Origin: Akanthomyces muscarius
Lineage: Eukaryota > Ascomycota > Sordariomycetes > Hypocreales > Cordycipitaceae
Length of the DNA: 64,000 nt
Assembly: GCF_028009165.1 (NCBI RefSeq)
Contig: NW_026611618.1
Location: forward strand, 992,001-1,056,000
Direction: 5' to 3'
The position numbers and the translations under genes are program-made. Below are positions 36,548 to 46,054 of the stretch, piece by piece; positions within the stretch are counted from its first letter, which is position 1, and each line of letters starts with the position of its first letter. Below the pieces are notes generated by a model. The model worked only from the letters and a program-made list of their open reading frames with translations. It made no database searches and was not told the origin of the DNA.

Positions 36548-37453
36548 CTAAGCCTCTCGCAACCGTACAGACTCGATCTTGTGCTCGACAGTCTTGAGGC
36601 ACGGATCGAGAGCGTTGGGGTCTCGTAAATCGCTAGTGATGCTGTCGGGCAGACGGCCAGAACGATAAAGCGCCTGTTTCGGTTAGTACCACTACATTCA
36701 TTGATAGTAAATTGCATTCGCATAGAATGGACTTACGTTCTTGACGTCGTCAAAGCTGGCCTCCTTCTCTGTATATTCGCGAATCACTTCGTCGCCCATG
36801 AAATCCGCGTAGACGCGTGTGTCGCGAATTCGCACAATGACGTTATCCAAGCGCATGAATAAGCGGCAGAGCAGCAGCATGCGGTGCTCATGAACTCTCA
36901 ACTTGACGTTGTATTTGGATATGCCATTATCGTCCAACTCGCTCTCGTACAACACAACATCATCAAAGAACAACATCGGATCGCGGCGCTTGAGCAGATC
37001 GATCGGAATAGCATCAGTGCTCTCCTGGAGCTTTCTTCCGTTATCAGCTGGAGTCTCCGTTCCCGCATATGTCGTCGAGTAGCTCCAGTCGTACGGCCGG
37101 ACCACTTCCTTGATCTTTTGCGTGGTGCCTTCGCGGGTGCTCTCCCAGTCGCGCGCGTACGCCACTTTGAGCATGTGCTTGTCCGTCTTGTCCACGGCGT
37201 CAAGGGCGTCGGGCGCGGTGAAGCCGATGGACCAGCCGGTCGGCACGTGCGTGACGCTGACGAGGTTGTCGCCAAAGATCATCTCGGGTATCGGGATGCC
37301 GATGCGCTCCGTCATGGCGTCAATAGCGCCGGCTTTAGAGATGGGCAGCTTCCTCGTCGCTATGCGGAAATTCTTCTGCTCGTGCCTGTTCGTGCTGGCC
37401 TCCAGAGCCGCCGGGCTCGGGAACGCCTCGTTCAGCGCGGTGATTTGGTTCAT
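36548..37453 (-). CDS. TIP41: TIP41-like protein phosphatase regulator
   Basis: Two exons, complement of 36737-37453 and 36548-36673, 280 residues. Diagnostic blocks are IPIPEMIFGDNLVSV, WSIGFTAPDALDAVD, the conserved MLFFDDVVLYESELDDNG and LLLCRLFMRLDNVIVRIRDT. Tip41 binds Tap42 or PP2A-like catalytic subunits and modulates TOR-dependent dephosphorylation, mainly in the cytosol. The start at 37453 was chosen because it fits the family length; an upstream in-frame Met at 37537 would add 28 residues rich in Pro and basic residues. It is divergent from the unknown gene at 38319. Confidence 0.93.
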
Positions 37454-38318
37454 GGTGGGAGGTGGCGGGAGATGGAGGGTGCTTGGAGCGAGTATGGATT
37501 GAGGCTTTCGCGTAGGAATGATAGTTTCGAGGCGCAAGGAATAATCGTCGTTGACCGGTGTCTATGAATACTAAGCCTCGCAATGGCTCATTTGCGAGGT
37601 TCGAGGCGCAGCTTCTCGTAGCACAGATGGAAGAACTTGAAGTCGGAATAAACTTGGAGGGGCTGAAGCCGTCGAAGCTTCACTCCACCACCGACTGGGC
37701 CGGCACCCCACTTTCGACGACAATGAACTAGAAGGTCTGCTCGATCAACACGCATATTATCAGAGAATAAATCGGCATTTTTTATTGAATCAAGTCACGA
37801 CAATTAGAGTGGATGTTGAACTATCCTTCAAAGTGATCATATTCAAAACGTGTGAACTAGACCAAGATCAAATACAGAAAACCTCTTCCACTCGCCCATG
37901 TCTTGCAAAAATACAAGAGGTTGTGCTTGACACAAGCCACCAAAGTCTTTTGTTCTTATATAAAAAAACATCGACAGTCGATTTTCGCTCACGACAGTAA
38001 GAACCCACAGTAGAGACGGAGTTTAGCTCTATGGTGGCGTTTATGCATGTGCCCATAGCAGTAGAATTGGACAAGCCACCAAAGACTCTATGGTTTGCTT
38101 GAAAGCATTTCACGGTTCCTCCCAATACTCCATTATGGTTCAACGCCACAAGCCTCCAAATCTAACTTCAATGCCTCTAAACTCTGCATCGTCCCCTGAC
38201 TTTGGCAGCGAGGTATCGCTTGGTTATAAAATGCCGTCCGGACCCTGAACATAATGTTTCCATTGAACCATCATCATCACACACACACATACACACATCT
38301 ACCCACTACGATAACGTT
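37454..38318. other. Divergent intergenic region with a repeated 13-bp motif
   Basis: An 865-bp spacer upstream of both TIP41 and the unknown gene. ACAAGCCWCCAAA occurs three times in the same orientation, at 37932, 38072 and 38148. A CA-rich run (about 38280-38297) precedes the start of the right-hand gene. No gene is seen. Confidence 0.55.
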
Positions 38319-39920
38319 ATGTCTGAACTGACATCTTCACAAACAGAACGCGGAGATGGCGACGCTCCGGCTCACAATGCTGCTACCATGTTCCCTAGCT
38401 TTACGACAGCTAACATGGCCACTCCATCAAGGAAATATAGCTGGTTGAACCCCCCTCCGGCTTCATTCCGGGACACTCAGCCATCCACTACAGCAGGAAA
38501 TCATGACTGGTCGGTCTCCGCTTTGGCTTCATTCGAGATCCCTCAGTTACGCACTGGATCGAGATTTTTTGACCGCGGGATCCCCCGTTGGACTTCAACC
38601 AGCAACACCCAGCCGCATGCCGCCGCTTGGGGACCGGGTACACTTCCAGGACCTGTTGCGCCCGTTCCTTGGCTGCACTGGTCCGCGGCGACGCGTGAGC
38701 TCGTTGAGCGCGAGGGCTCCGTGAAAGTTTACGAAATGATCAACTCGCGCCAGATCACCCATGAGGGCGGTATCATGCGGCATGATCATGGGGGCTGGTT
38801 CATCGAGACCAGACCTGAAGACCATGCCAAAGGCAGCATCTTTCTGCCCCCGGTTGGCACTGCTTCACTGCTCGAGTGCGAACGATGTTTCCGGGTGTTC
38901 GATTACAAGATGCGCCCTGTTTTTCTTTCCGGTGGCCCTGCAGGGTATCAGACGTTTCAGGCGTCTTTTGCTCTTTGCCCTTTCAACAAGGACGGCCGGT
39001 GCCATGAAGGTCGAGGAAATTCATGGAAGATGCATCAATCGGGCATCGAAGTCGGATACCACGGAACTGCCAAAAAGACAATCAAAGCTTTGAGCCTTCT
39101 GGACCCTAATCAGTTGATCCGCTCTGTCTTTGGCGACCACTCGTACTTTCACGGCGAGAATGAGCTTCTTACGGCTTACAAAGCTCTTCGCATCATCTGG
39201 ATCCGTGCTTTTCCAGCACTCCGCCCAAATCTTCCCGAAGAAAAACCAGATGATCAATCCAAAGACGCCCCGGCAAGCTATGACCAGGCAGAAGTCGATC
39301 AGGCAAACTCGTCCGGCTCCAACTCTCCTCCTCTAGTCTACCATGAGGTGTCTCAAGGCCCAAAACCAGATGCGCCAAAGCCTCAGCAGCAGAGCGGACA
39401 CACTGCCGACCCAGAACCCGTCGAGCTCTTCCATCAATTCGGCAGTGTCAAACTGTGGGGAGAGATTGACTGTGATCTCAAGCTGTTGGCGGCCAATCCT
39501 GGCCTCCTCGAAGAAAAGCACCTTGTTCAAGTATACGGCATGAGCGCACCGGCGCTGCGATACATGCGCCTCAAAAATTGGCTGCACGAGATGGAGTGGC
39601 TCAACGCGTACGTGGGCCTCCGTCACCGCGTCCACAACGACCACTACATGCTGATGCGCACCGCATGCCAGCGCACCAGCACCGCGATGGATCGAGTCCT
39701 GCAGGCGGTGGCCATGGGCGCCCGGATCCTTCCCGAGGCCGAAAAGACGTACGCCCACGTCGGTCGGCGCTTCCACGAGCTCCTGAGCGCCTTGTGCGCC
39801 GACATGGAGGTCGCGCGCGCGGGACTCCGTGCCATTGACCAGCCACTGCGTGCAGACTTGTGGAAGAAGATGTCGAGGGTTTGGGCAGGAAGACGTGTGG
39901 ACCCGCTGCTCGTCACTTGA
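38319..39920 (+). CDS. Unrecognised protein with a possible Cys-based metal site
   Basis: A single exon of 533 residues, starting at the first ATG with an upstream CA-rich leader; the frame is open to 38202. I do not recognise the family. Residues 1-110 and about 305-385 are low complexity and disordered. Two ordered-looking parts remain: about 115-300, rich in Trp, Gly and His, and about 388-520, largely helical (for example YMRLKNWLHEMEWLNAYVGL). The first contains Cys187-x2-Cys190 (LLECERCFRVFDYK) and Cys220-x7-Cys228-His229 (FALCPFNKDGRCHEG), spaced as in a treble-clef-like zinc site. Codon use and stop-free length support a real gene. No signal peptide or membrane segment is seen. A minisatellite begins 64 bp after the stop. 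Confidence 0.75.
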   Translation: MSELTSSQTERGDGDAPAHNAATMFPSFTTANMATPSRKYSWLNPPPASFRDTQPSTTAGNHDWSVSALASFEIPQLRTGSRFFDRGIPRWTSTSNTQPHAAAWGPGTLPGPVAPVPWLHWSAATRELVEREGSVKVYEMINSRQITHEGGIMRHDHGGWFIETRPEDHAKGSIFLPPVGTASLLECERCFRVFDYKMRPVFLSGGPAGYQTFQASFALCPFNKDGRCHEGRGNSWKMHQSGIEVGYHGTAKKTIKALSLLDPNQLIRSVFGDHSYFHGENELLTAYKALRIIWIRAFPALRPNLPEEKPDDQSKDAPASYDQAEVDQANSSGSNSPPLVYHEVSQGPKPDAPKPQQQSGHTADPEPVELFHQFGSVKLWGEIDCDLKLLAANPGLLEEKHLVQVYGMSAPALRYMRLKNWLHEMEWLNAYVGLRHRVHNDHYMLMRTACQRTSTAMDRVLQAVAMGARILPEAEKTYAHVGRRFHELLSALCADMEVARAGLRAIDQPLRADLWKKMSRVWAGRRVDPLLVT

Positions 39921-41041
39921 AGTTAGGTTGGCATTGCGGAAAAAAGGAAGAATCGCAATGAGGCTGGTCTGTTTGCTTCAATTTTGGATGGTTTTCATGT
40001 TGGATGGTTTTCATGTTGGATGGTTTTCATGTTGGTTGGTTCTCATGTTGCATCGCTTTCATGCTGCATTGTTTTTATGTTGCATTGTTTTCATGCTGCA
40101 TTATTTTCATGCTGTATTGTTTTCATGCTGTATTGTTTTCATGTTGTGTTGTTTTCATGTTGTTTTCATGCTGTATTGTTTTCATGTTGTATTGTTTTCA
40201 TGTTGTATTGTTTTCATGTTGTATTGTTTTCATGTTTGTTGGTTTTTATGTTTGTTGGTTTTCATGTTGTATGGTTTTCATGTTGGCTGGTATTTCAAGC
40301 TGGATATCTCGAGATGGATGGCTTGGGTTATTGAATAATTTTCAAGATGGAAGGAATTTTTTTTAGTTGGATGTTTCTTTTTCTTTTCCAGGGTTGAACT
40401 TTTTTCCTTTTGCTCAAGATTGGATAACTATGTAAAATCAAAGGCCAAGGCCATAAAAATAGAGTCTTCTAGGACGAAAAAAAACAAAGTCTATTAGGAC
40501 AAAAACAATCAACTAAGAGACGTGCAATGAAGCTTGCACCATTAAGCATGTCCGGCGCCAGAGCGACTGGCGGATGCTGAGGCACACACCGTGCACAATT
40601 ATGCCGCCGGCCTCATATCTGTAGTCCACAGGAAATAACCAAAAGCCATTAAATTGAGAGGCAATCTGTTTACCCATTTCGTGCATTCATGAAGCAGACG
40701 CTGTGTCGTACTTATTCCCGTGGGCGGGTGTTTGGTGTAAGCTGGTCAGTGAGCGGTTGCTGCGCCAACGGCATCGCAACCAAATGTTTGGTTCGACCCG
40801 GCGCTCCGCAACTCGATCCGCCACACAACCCACCAGCGCAGCTCTCTAGAAAACGGCCTACTTCGATATTTGAGATTGACAAGAAGCATCTTCCTGCTCT
40901 TAAAGTCGACTAAACGATAAAGACTTTGCGGCGGCTCAGCAATCCTACCCCATCCCTTTCGCGTCTACTATCCTCCTACCAAGCCTACTCGACTGGCTCC
41001 CTGCTCTCTCTGTTTTCGAAAGGCAGCTTAGTTGAGCGAAA
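39921..41041. other. Intergenic region containing a minisatellite
   Basis: A 1.1-kb gap. The first third is occupied by a 16-bp tandem array; the rest is the upstream region of the Aurora kinase gene. No gene is supported. Confidence 0.6.
39984..40298. repeat. 16-bp minisatellite, about 19-20 units
   Basis: Units of the form TTGTATTGTTTTCATG repeat with 16-bp spacing of the CATG word from 39996 onward. Variants are TTGGATGG (first three units), CTGTATTG and TTTGTTGG. One unit (40160-40170) is shortened to 11 bp. The array decays after about 40282. No unit contains a stop in any plus-strand frame, so three overlapping Cys/Phe/Val-rich ORFs run through it; these are treated as repeat artefacts. 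Confidence 0.95.
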
Positions 41042-42603
41042 ATGGCAGCGACCCGTACTCTGGAGGCTCGCTTCGAGCGCATGTCGGTGCTGGAAGAGCA
41101 TGACTCTGGGTACTCAAAGACAAAGGTACGAACAGATGCTTTCCCACCCTCCTGCCACATGCTTCCTGCCACGATCGCGTGACATTTACACTCTACATGT
41201 GTCACGGTACTGATGCATACGGTTCTACGTATATAGGTCACATCGACTACGACACAGCTGCCGCAAGGAAGCAGTCGGACAAACCTGTTCAAGGTTGCCT
41301 TGCAATCACACGCCGCCGGCAACCCCGTCTCTGCCTCGGTGACTCTACCATCACAAGCCATCAACCGCAAGCTTGTGCAGCACCAGCAACTACACCACGC
41401 CGGTCCGCAGTCCCCTCCCGCCGTGACCCGAAAGGCGCTCCCGTCCTCGTCCTCGTCCGCCCGCCACTCGGAAGATTCCTCTGCGGGCACAGCCGAAGAC
41501 AAGGCGGCGGCGATGCTCATCGCGCACCAGCCCATGCTGCCGAAGCAGTTCCACCTCGGCATGTTTGAGATTGGCCGGCCGCTGGGCAAGGGCAAGTTTG
41601 GACGGGTGTACCTGGGCCGCGAGCGCACGAGCGGCTTCATCTGCGCGCTCAAGGTGCTGCACAAGAACGAGCTGCGGCACGGCGGCGTGGAGCGCCAGGT
41701 GCGCCGCGAGATTGAGATCCAGAGCAACCTGCGGCACCCCAACGTGCTGCAGATGTACGGCCACTTCCACGACAGCAAGCGCGTCTTCCTGATCCTCGAG
41801 TTTGCCGGCAAGGGCGAGCTGTACAAGCACCTGCGCAAGGAGAACCGCTTCCCCGAGTGGAAGGCCGCGCAGTACATTGCGCAGATGACGTCGGCGCTGC
41901 GCTACCTGCACCGCAAGCACGTCATCCACAGGGACATCAAGCCCGAGAACATCCTCGTCGGCATCCACGGCGAGCTCAAGATTTCGGACTTTGGCTGGAG
42001 CGTGCACGCGCCCAACAACCGCCGCAAGACCATGTGCGGCACCCTCGACTACCTGCCGCCCGAGATGCTTCGCCCGGGCCAGACGGACAACTTTTACAAC
42101 GAAAAGGTGGACCTCTGGAGTTTGGGTGTCTTGACGTATGAATTCCTCGTCGGTGAGGCGCCGTTTGAGGATACACCGACCATGACACAGAGGAGGATCG
42201 CCAGGGCAGACATGTCGGTGCCGTCGTTTGTGAGCCCCGAGGCTGCAGACTTGATCAAAAAGGTATGCACGCAGCTTCTCCCTTCTCTACACTTTTTGGC
42301 ACGTAGCCATCTTCTGCCACTTGCCCCATTGTTTTGTCTCCTCTTTTGGCTTGCTCCCTGAAACTTTGGAACTACCGACCAGTTGCAAAATGCAGGGTGC
42401 AGATCAACATGAGCGCAAAGACAGCCAGGCCACAAAAAGTCTCCAATATTTACAGCCCGGATACTGACCGTGATATTCTGCAGCTCCTCGTTCTAGACCC
42501 GGAGAAGCGTATTCCGCTCGACCAGATCCCAATGCACCCTTGGATAGTGAAACACTGCGTCAAGGGCGAGCGGGTTGCCAATAGAGAAAGGTCGTTCAAG
42601 TGA
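41042..42603 (+). CDS. IPL1: Aurora-family mitotic kinase
   Basis: Three exons: 41042-41125, 41237-42262 and 42484-42603, 409 residues. A Ser/Thr-rich N-terminal region of about 125 residues precedes the kinase domain, which begins [20 protein letters not shown]. Other elements are the VAIK-equivalent [11 protein letters not shown], the catalytic [14 protein letters not shown], the DFGWSVHAP motif, and the activation loop [16 protein letters not shown], whose Thr is the Aurora autophosphorylation site bound by INCENP. DFGWSVH and [11 protein letters not shown] are diagnostic for Aurora kinases. As the usual single fungal Aurora (Ipl1/Ark1), it should act in the chromosomal passenger complex on kinetochores and the spindle. 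The last intron (221 nt) is long; the domain reads continuously across it (AADLIKK to [10 protein letters not shown]). Confidence 0.95.
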
Positions 42604-43303
42604 GCTGCGCTGAGAGGCGCACCACTTATGACGTAGTTGCGTGGGAGACCATCGTCTGCTGAGGCTGCCTAGTCATCTGGCTAGCAGTAGCGCGATGCGG
42701 GCCTTTTTCTGTTCTGGTCAAATTCCATTTTGAAGGGGGGGCCAAGGTCAAACAAACATATCTTTCGGAGTTTTTAATAGGTCAACGGCACTGGGAAATA
42801 CTGGAGAGCCCAGTTAGGCAGCATGTGAAGGAGTCATTCGGGTCTTTTCAGGTCGCGCTCTTTACTTGGTTTTGGTTACATTGGCTTCATATTGCATGCT
42901 ACTACTACACAGCCATGGTATACGAAACACTTTCATGTTATCAAATTTATTGTTCATTTTTAATAAGGCCTGATTTTTGATACATGACTTGCTATGATTT
43001 CGTGCTATGCGAAAGGGAGGGGGTATCGTCAACGTCGCATTGAGCGTTTAATGTACAGGAATGAAGACAGAGGCTGGCAACTGGAAGGCTGCGCCGGGCC
43101 AACGGGTCAAGTCAGGACATGCAAGCCGGGACAATCAGCTAAGCCTCAAACCGACAGGTAATATAATGGTACAATGTACAAGTATTAAGCTAGACGCAAA
43201 CTTGCATGAGGAGTAGGCTGTGAGGGATGAGGGGATTCAGGCGTGCGGAGAAGCAAAGGAGGGCTATGGCGCTTTTTGGTTGCATGTTTTCCGCTCTCCA
43301 CAT
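42604..43303. other. Convergent intergenic region (Aurora / ATP23)
   Basis: A 700-bp spacer between two gene ends, with AT-rich stretches near 42940-42990 suited to 3' ends. No gene is seen. Confidence 0.5.
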
Positions 43304-44437
43304 CTATCGGTATACTTCGTCAAATGGTCGAGTGTCCGAGAAGCACGAGTCCCAGACCTGGTTGACGACTTGTGTGGCTTGGATGTCGTCCTTGCACCTG
43401 GGACGGGCCATGACCGACTGGATGGCGCGCTTGCGGACGCAGCTCTGGAACTGCTGGGTCAGAGTCCAGTTGCCACGGGTAAAGGCCTCGCGTGTCCAAC
43501 GACATTCACCGCTGAGCATAGATGCGCGAATCTGTTTGACAGGGCAACAAAGCACGGAATTGGTTAGCATGGAAGGTGTTCTGTGGGAAGCGAGGAGCGT
43601 TGTACAGTAGTGCGAGCTGCATGGGGGAGGGGCATGGCGTGCATCAGAAGTCTCTGTGTGTGTGTGTGCGGGAATATGCAAGGTTGGAAGAGGAAATGAT
43701 GTGCGAGTATGGTGTGACGGGAAAAGGGAGATAGGCTCGGTAGTGCGCGTGCGTGTTTTTCAACGGAAAATGGACAGGGATGATGAAATGTTGGTGGTTG
43801 GTGAATGTAAGTTGAGTGAGTGTGAGTGTGAGTGTGAGCTTGAGCATCTCATGTTATTGTCCAGACATACCTCGGTACATGCGGCGTGCTTGAGGTCCTT
43901 GTCACCCATCCAGTCGACGTTCCAGCGCAGGTGATCCCAGGCATGCACCATCTCGTGGGCGAGGGTGTCCTCGAGGTGCTTGCGGTCGCGAATCTCGTTT
44001 GCGCAGAGCAGGATGCCGTGGCTGGGGCTGAAGCCGCCCGACTGTCGACGGACCTGGCCGTCGTCCTCGAGGCGGGCGGGACAGCGACGGCAGACGACGT
44101 TGGAGGCGTCGAGCCGGCCGTTGAGGTCGCCAATCTTGCCCTGGAGGAAGCGGACGACGGGCGAGTAGCTAAAGAGCCAGTTGCGGTAGTCCTCGCAGCG
44201 CTTGCAGTCGCGCTCCTCGTGGATCTTGTAGCGCCATTCACGGTAGTGGAACTGGCCCTCGGGAGTCACCTGGCCGGAGAGGATGCGGAAGTAGTTCATC
44301 CACCACTTGGTCTGGGGGTCGAAGCCGGTGCGGGCGGGATCGTTGACGACCTCCTTGGGGGTCGTTGTTGCGACGGCGGCCGGGGCAGCAGCAGCTGCTG
44401 CTGCCCCTATCCCGGCATCTGGGCTGGGAGGAGACAT
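43304..44437 (-). CDS. ATP23: Mitochondrial inner membrane metalloprotease ATP23
   Basis: Two exons, complement of 43871-44437 and 43304-43531, 264 residues. The zinc-metalloprotease signature HEMVH is in [13 protein letters not shown]. The family cysteines are present: [29 protein letters not shown], and in the second exon [21 protein letters not shown] and WDSC. Twin-cysteine patterns fit import into the intermembrane space by the MIA pathway. Atp23 cleaves the Atp6 precursor and chaperones F0 assembly of ATP synthase. The N-terminus is an Ala-rich low-complexity stretch. The start at 44437 was picked for family length; the frame extends upstream. The intron (339 nt) is long and filled with TG and GTGAGT-like repeats. 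Confidence 0.93.
43655..43840. repeat. TG dinucleotide run and GTGAGT-like repeat in the ATP23 intron
   Basis: A TG run at about 43655-43668 and a hexamer repeat (GAGTGT, about 43814-43839) lie within the single ATP23 intron, which may explain its unusual length. Confidence 0.8.
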
Positions 44438-46054
44438 TTGATGCGAGGTTTTCGCCCAGCAACAGTGGTCGTCTGCGGGAATTGGAGAAACGGGCTGCGA
44501 GTCGCAAAAGAAACTAGCGGCAAATGCGAAAGGAAAAAAAAATGGAAAAATATAAAATAAAAAAAGCACTAAAACGATTAATCAAACGAAAAAGCACCGA
44601 ATGAAAATTTCAATCCATGCAGCCGCACGTCACTGCAGCCAAGGCGTCAACCGTAACTCGTCGATTCTGGGGAATATGCGGGTTTGGGTGGCAGAGCAGG
44701 GACCGAGTACAAAAAGTACAAGGCCAACATGTACCTTTTCCCTGCGTGCCATGCCCACCGGAAATTCTGCCACACCTGCAGCCCAGCACGCTAGAGGTAC
44801 CATTACAGGGGGCATGCGTGCGAAAGCTACAGGCGGCCTGGGCGCATGCCAGCTGCAGATTTAGGGTCTTTGCTAGTGCGTTGACAGCGGCTGGGCGTGC
44901 CCTTCAGGGGAGCATCAAGGGGGCCGTCCACTGCATCCAGGGCGGTGAAGCGGATCCGGCTGGCTGAAGTGCGGCTCTTTATTGATCCCTTTTGGGGCAT
45001 CCGAAAGCCACTAGGCACTGCAAGGTCACAAAGGGAGGCCCGATACTTCACGTCGCTACGGACTAGCTCGTTAATCAATGTACCCAACCCGTGCCAACGA
45101 CGTCACCCGGCCTATAAATGGCCTATTTTATTGTCGCAGAAAAATAGAAACTGCCCAGCCCAGCGTCCCGCCACTGACACGAGCTACGTACCGCCGGGCT
45201 TGCTTACATGAGTCCCTGCTGCCCCTCCCCCCACCCGCACCGCACCCACTTTATCGACTCGTCCAGTCCGTCTTCCACCACACAAAAGACGCACAAAGGA
45301 ACAAAACCCACTCTCACCGCCCGCTTTCTGCCCACCCACCAAACGCCTCGCTCGCCTTAGCCTCAAATTTAATGCTCGGCCTTCCATGTGCATGGATCGC
45401 AGAAAAAACTCGCGTGCATTTTTTTTGTTTTATTCACGACGGCGTCAGACTGCTTTGGGAACCAAAAACGCTAATCCCTGGAACCCATTGAAACCATCCC
45501 AACCACGGCGCGCCCTGATTGACCGACAGCCTTCCGGTGGAACCCGAGTTGGGGCCTGGGCAGACGTAACTTCCGGCCAGCCCTCGTCTGACTGGCTTTG
45601 CTTGCATCTTCGGCTGTGACGCTACTCGAACGCTTGCTACCTTGTGTGGCAGAGCCGCCCCGTTCTCTTCCAACGACATAATAGCCTCGTACGTAGCACC
45701 GCAGGGATTGTGTCATCGATCTGCCAAACGGGCTTGTGAAAATGTCCCCAGCTACAAGCGACCCAGGTACGTACTCATGTACCTTTTTTGTTCTCGGGCT
45801 GGCCATCTTGTTGTTGACAGAGTTTTGCATGGCCTCGCGAGGTCCGCCGGCGGTCCCTTTAAATACAAAGAGGGCCGCCGGGCTCTCTCCAAGCTGCTGT
45901 CCCGAGAAGAGAGTCATTTTAAGTCCTCAAAAGCAGTAGTCCTGTTGAATACAAGTTCAGCTGGAGTAATGGCCATTTGTGTTTTCTGGTCATCATCATT
46001 TCAAATTACACGCTTCATCATCATTTGATATAATACACCCCCCGGCTAATCATC
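44438..46054. other. Divergent intergenic region (ATP23 / PRO1)
   Basis: A 1.6-kb gap. It contains a GACGTCA half-CRE-like word next to CCTATAAATGG (about 45099-45120) and a TTTAAATA element near 45858. An intron-like segment with donor GTACGT and acceptor TTGACAG lies at about 45767-45821. The last two could belong to a spliced PRO1 leader. No independent gene is supported. Confidence 0.45.

Noticed and set aside
39829..40366. Three overlapping Cys/Phe-rich ORFs
   Set aside because: All are produced by the 16-bp tandem array being stop-free in three frames; kept as a repeat observation only.
40771..40810. tRNA-like B-box (GGTTCGACCCG)
   Set aside because: No compatible T-stem pairing, A-box or acceptor stem could be placed around it.
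45736..45939. 67-codon ORF with a hydrophobic segment upstream of PRO1
   Set aside because: Overlaps an intron-like segment and a TATA-like element, so it is more likely PRO1 leader/promoter than a small membrane protein.
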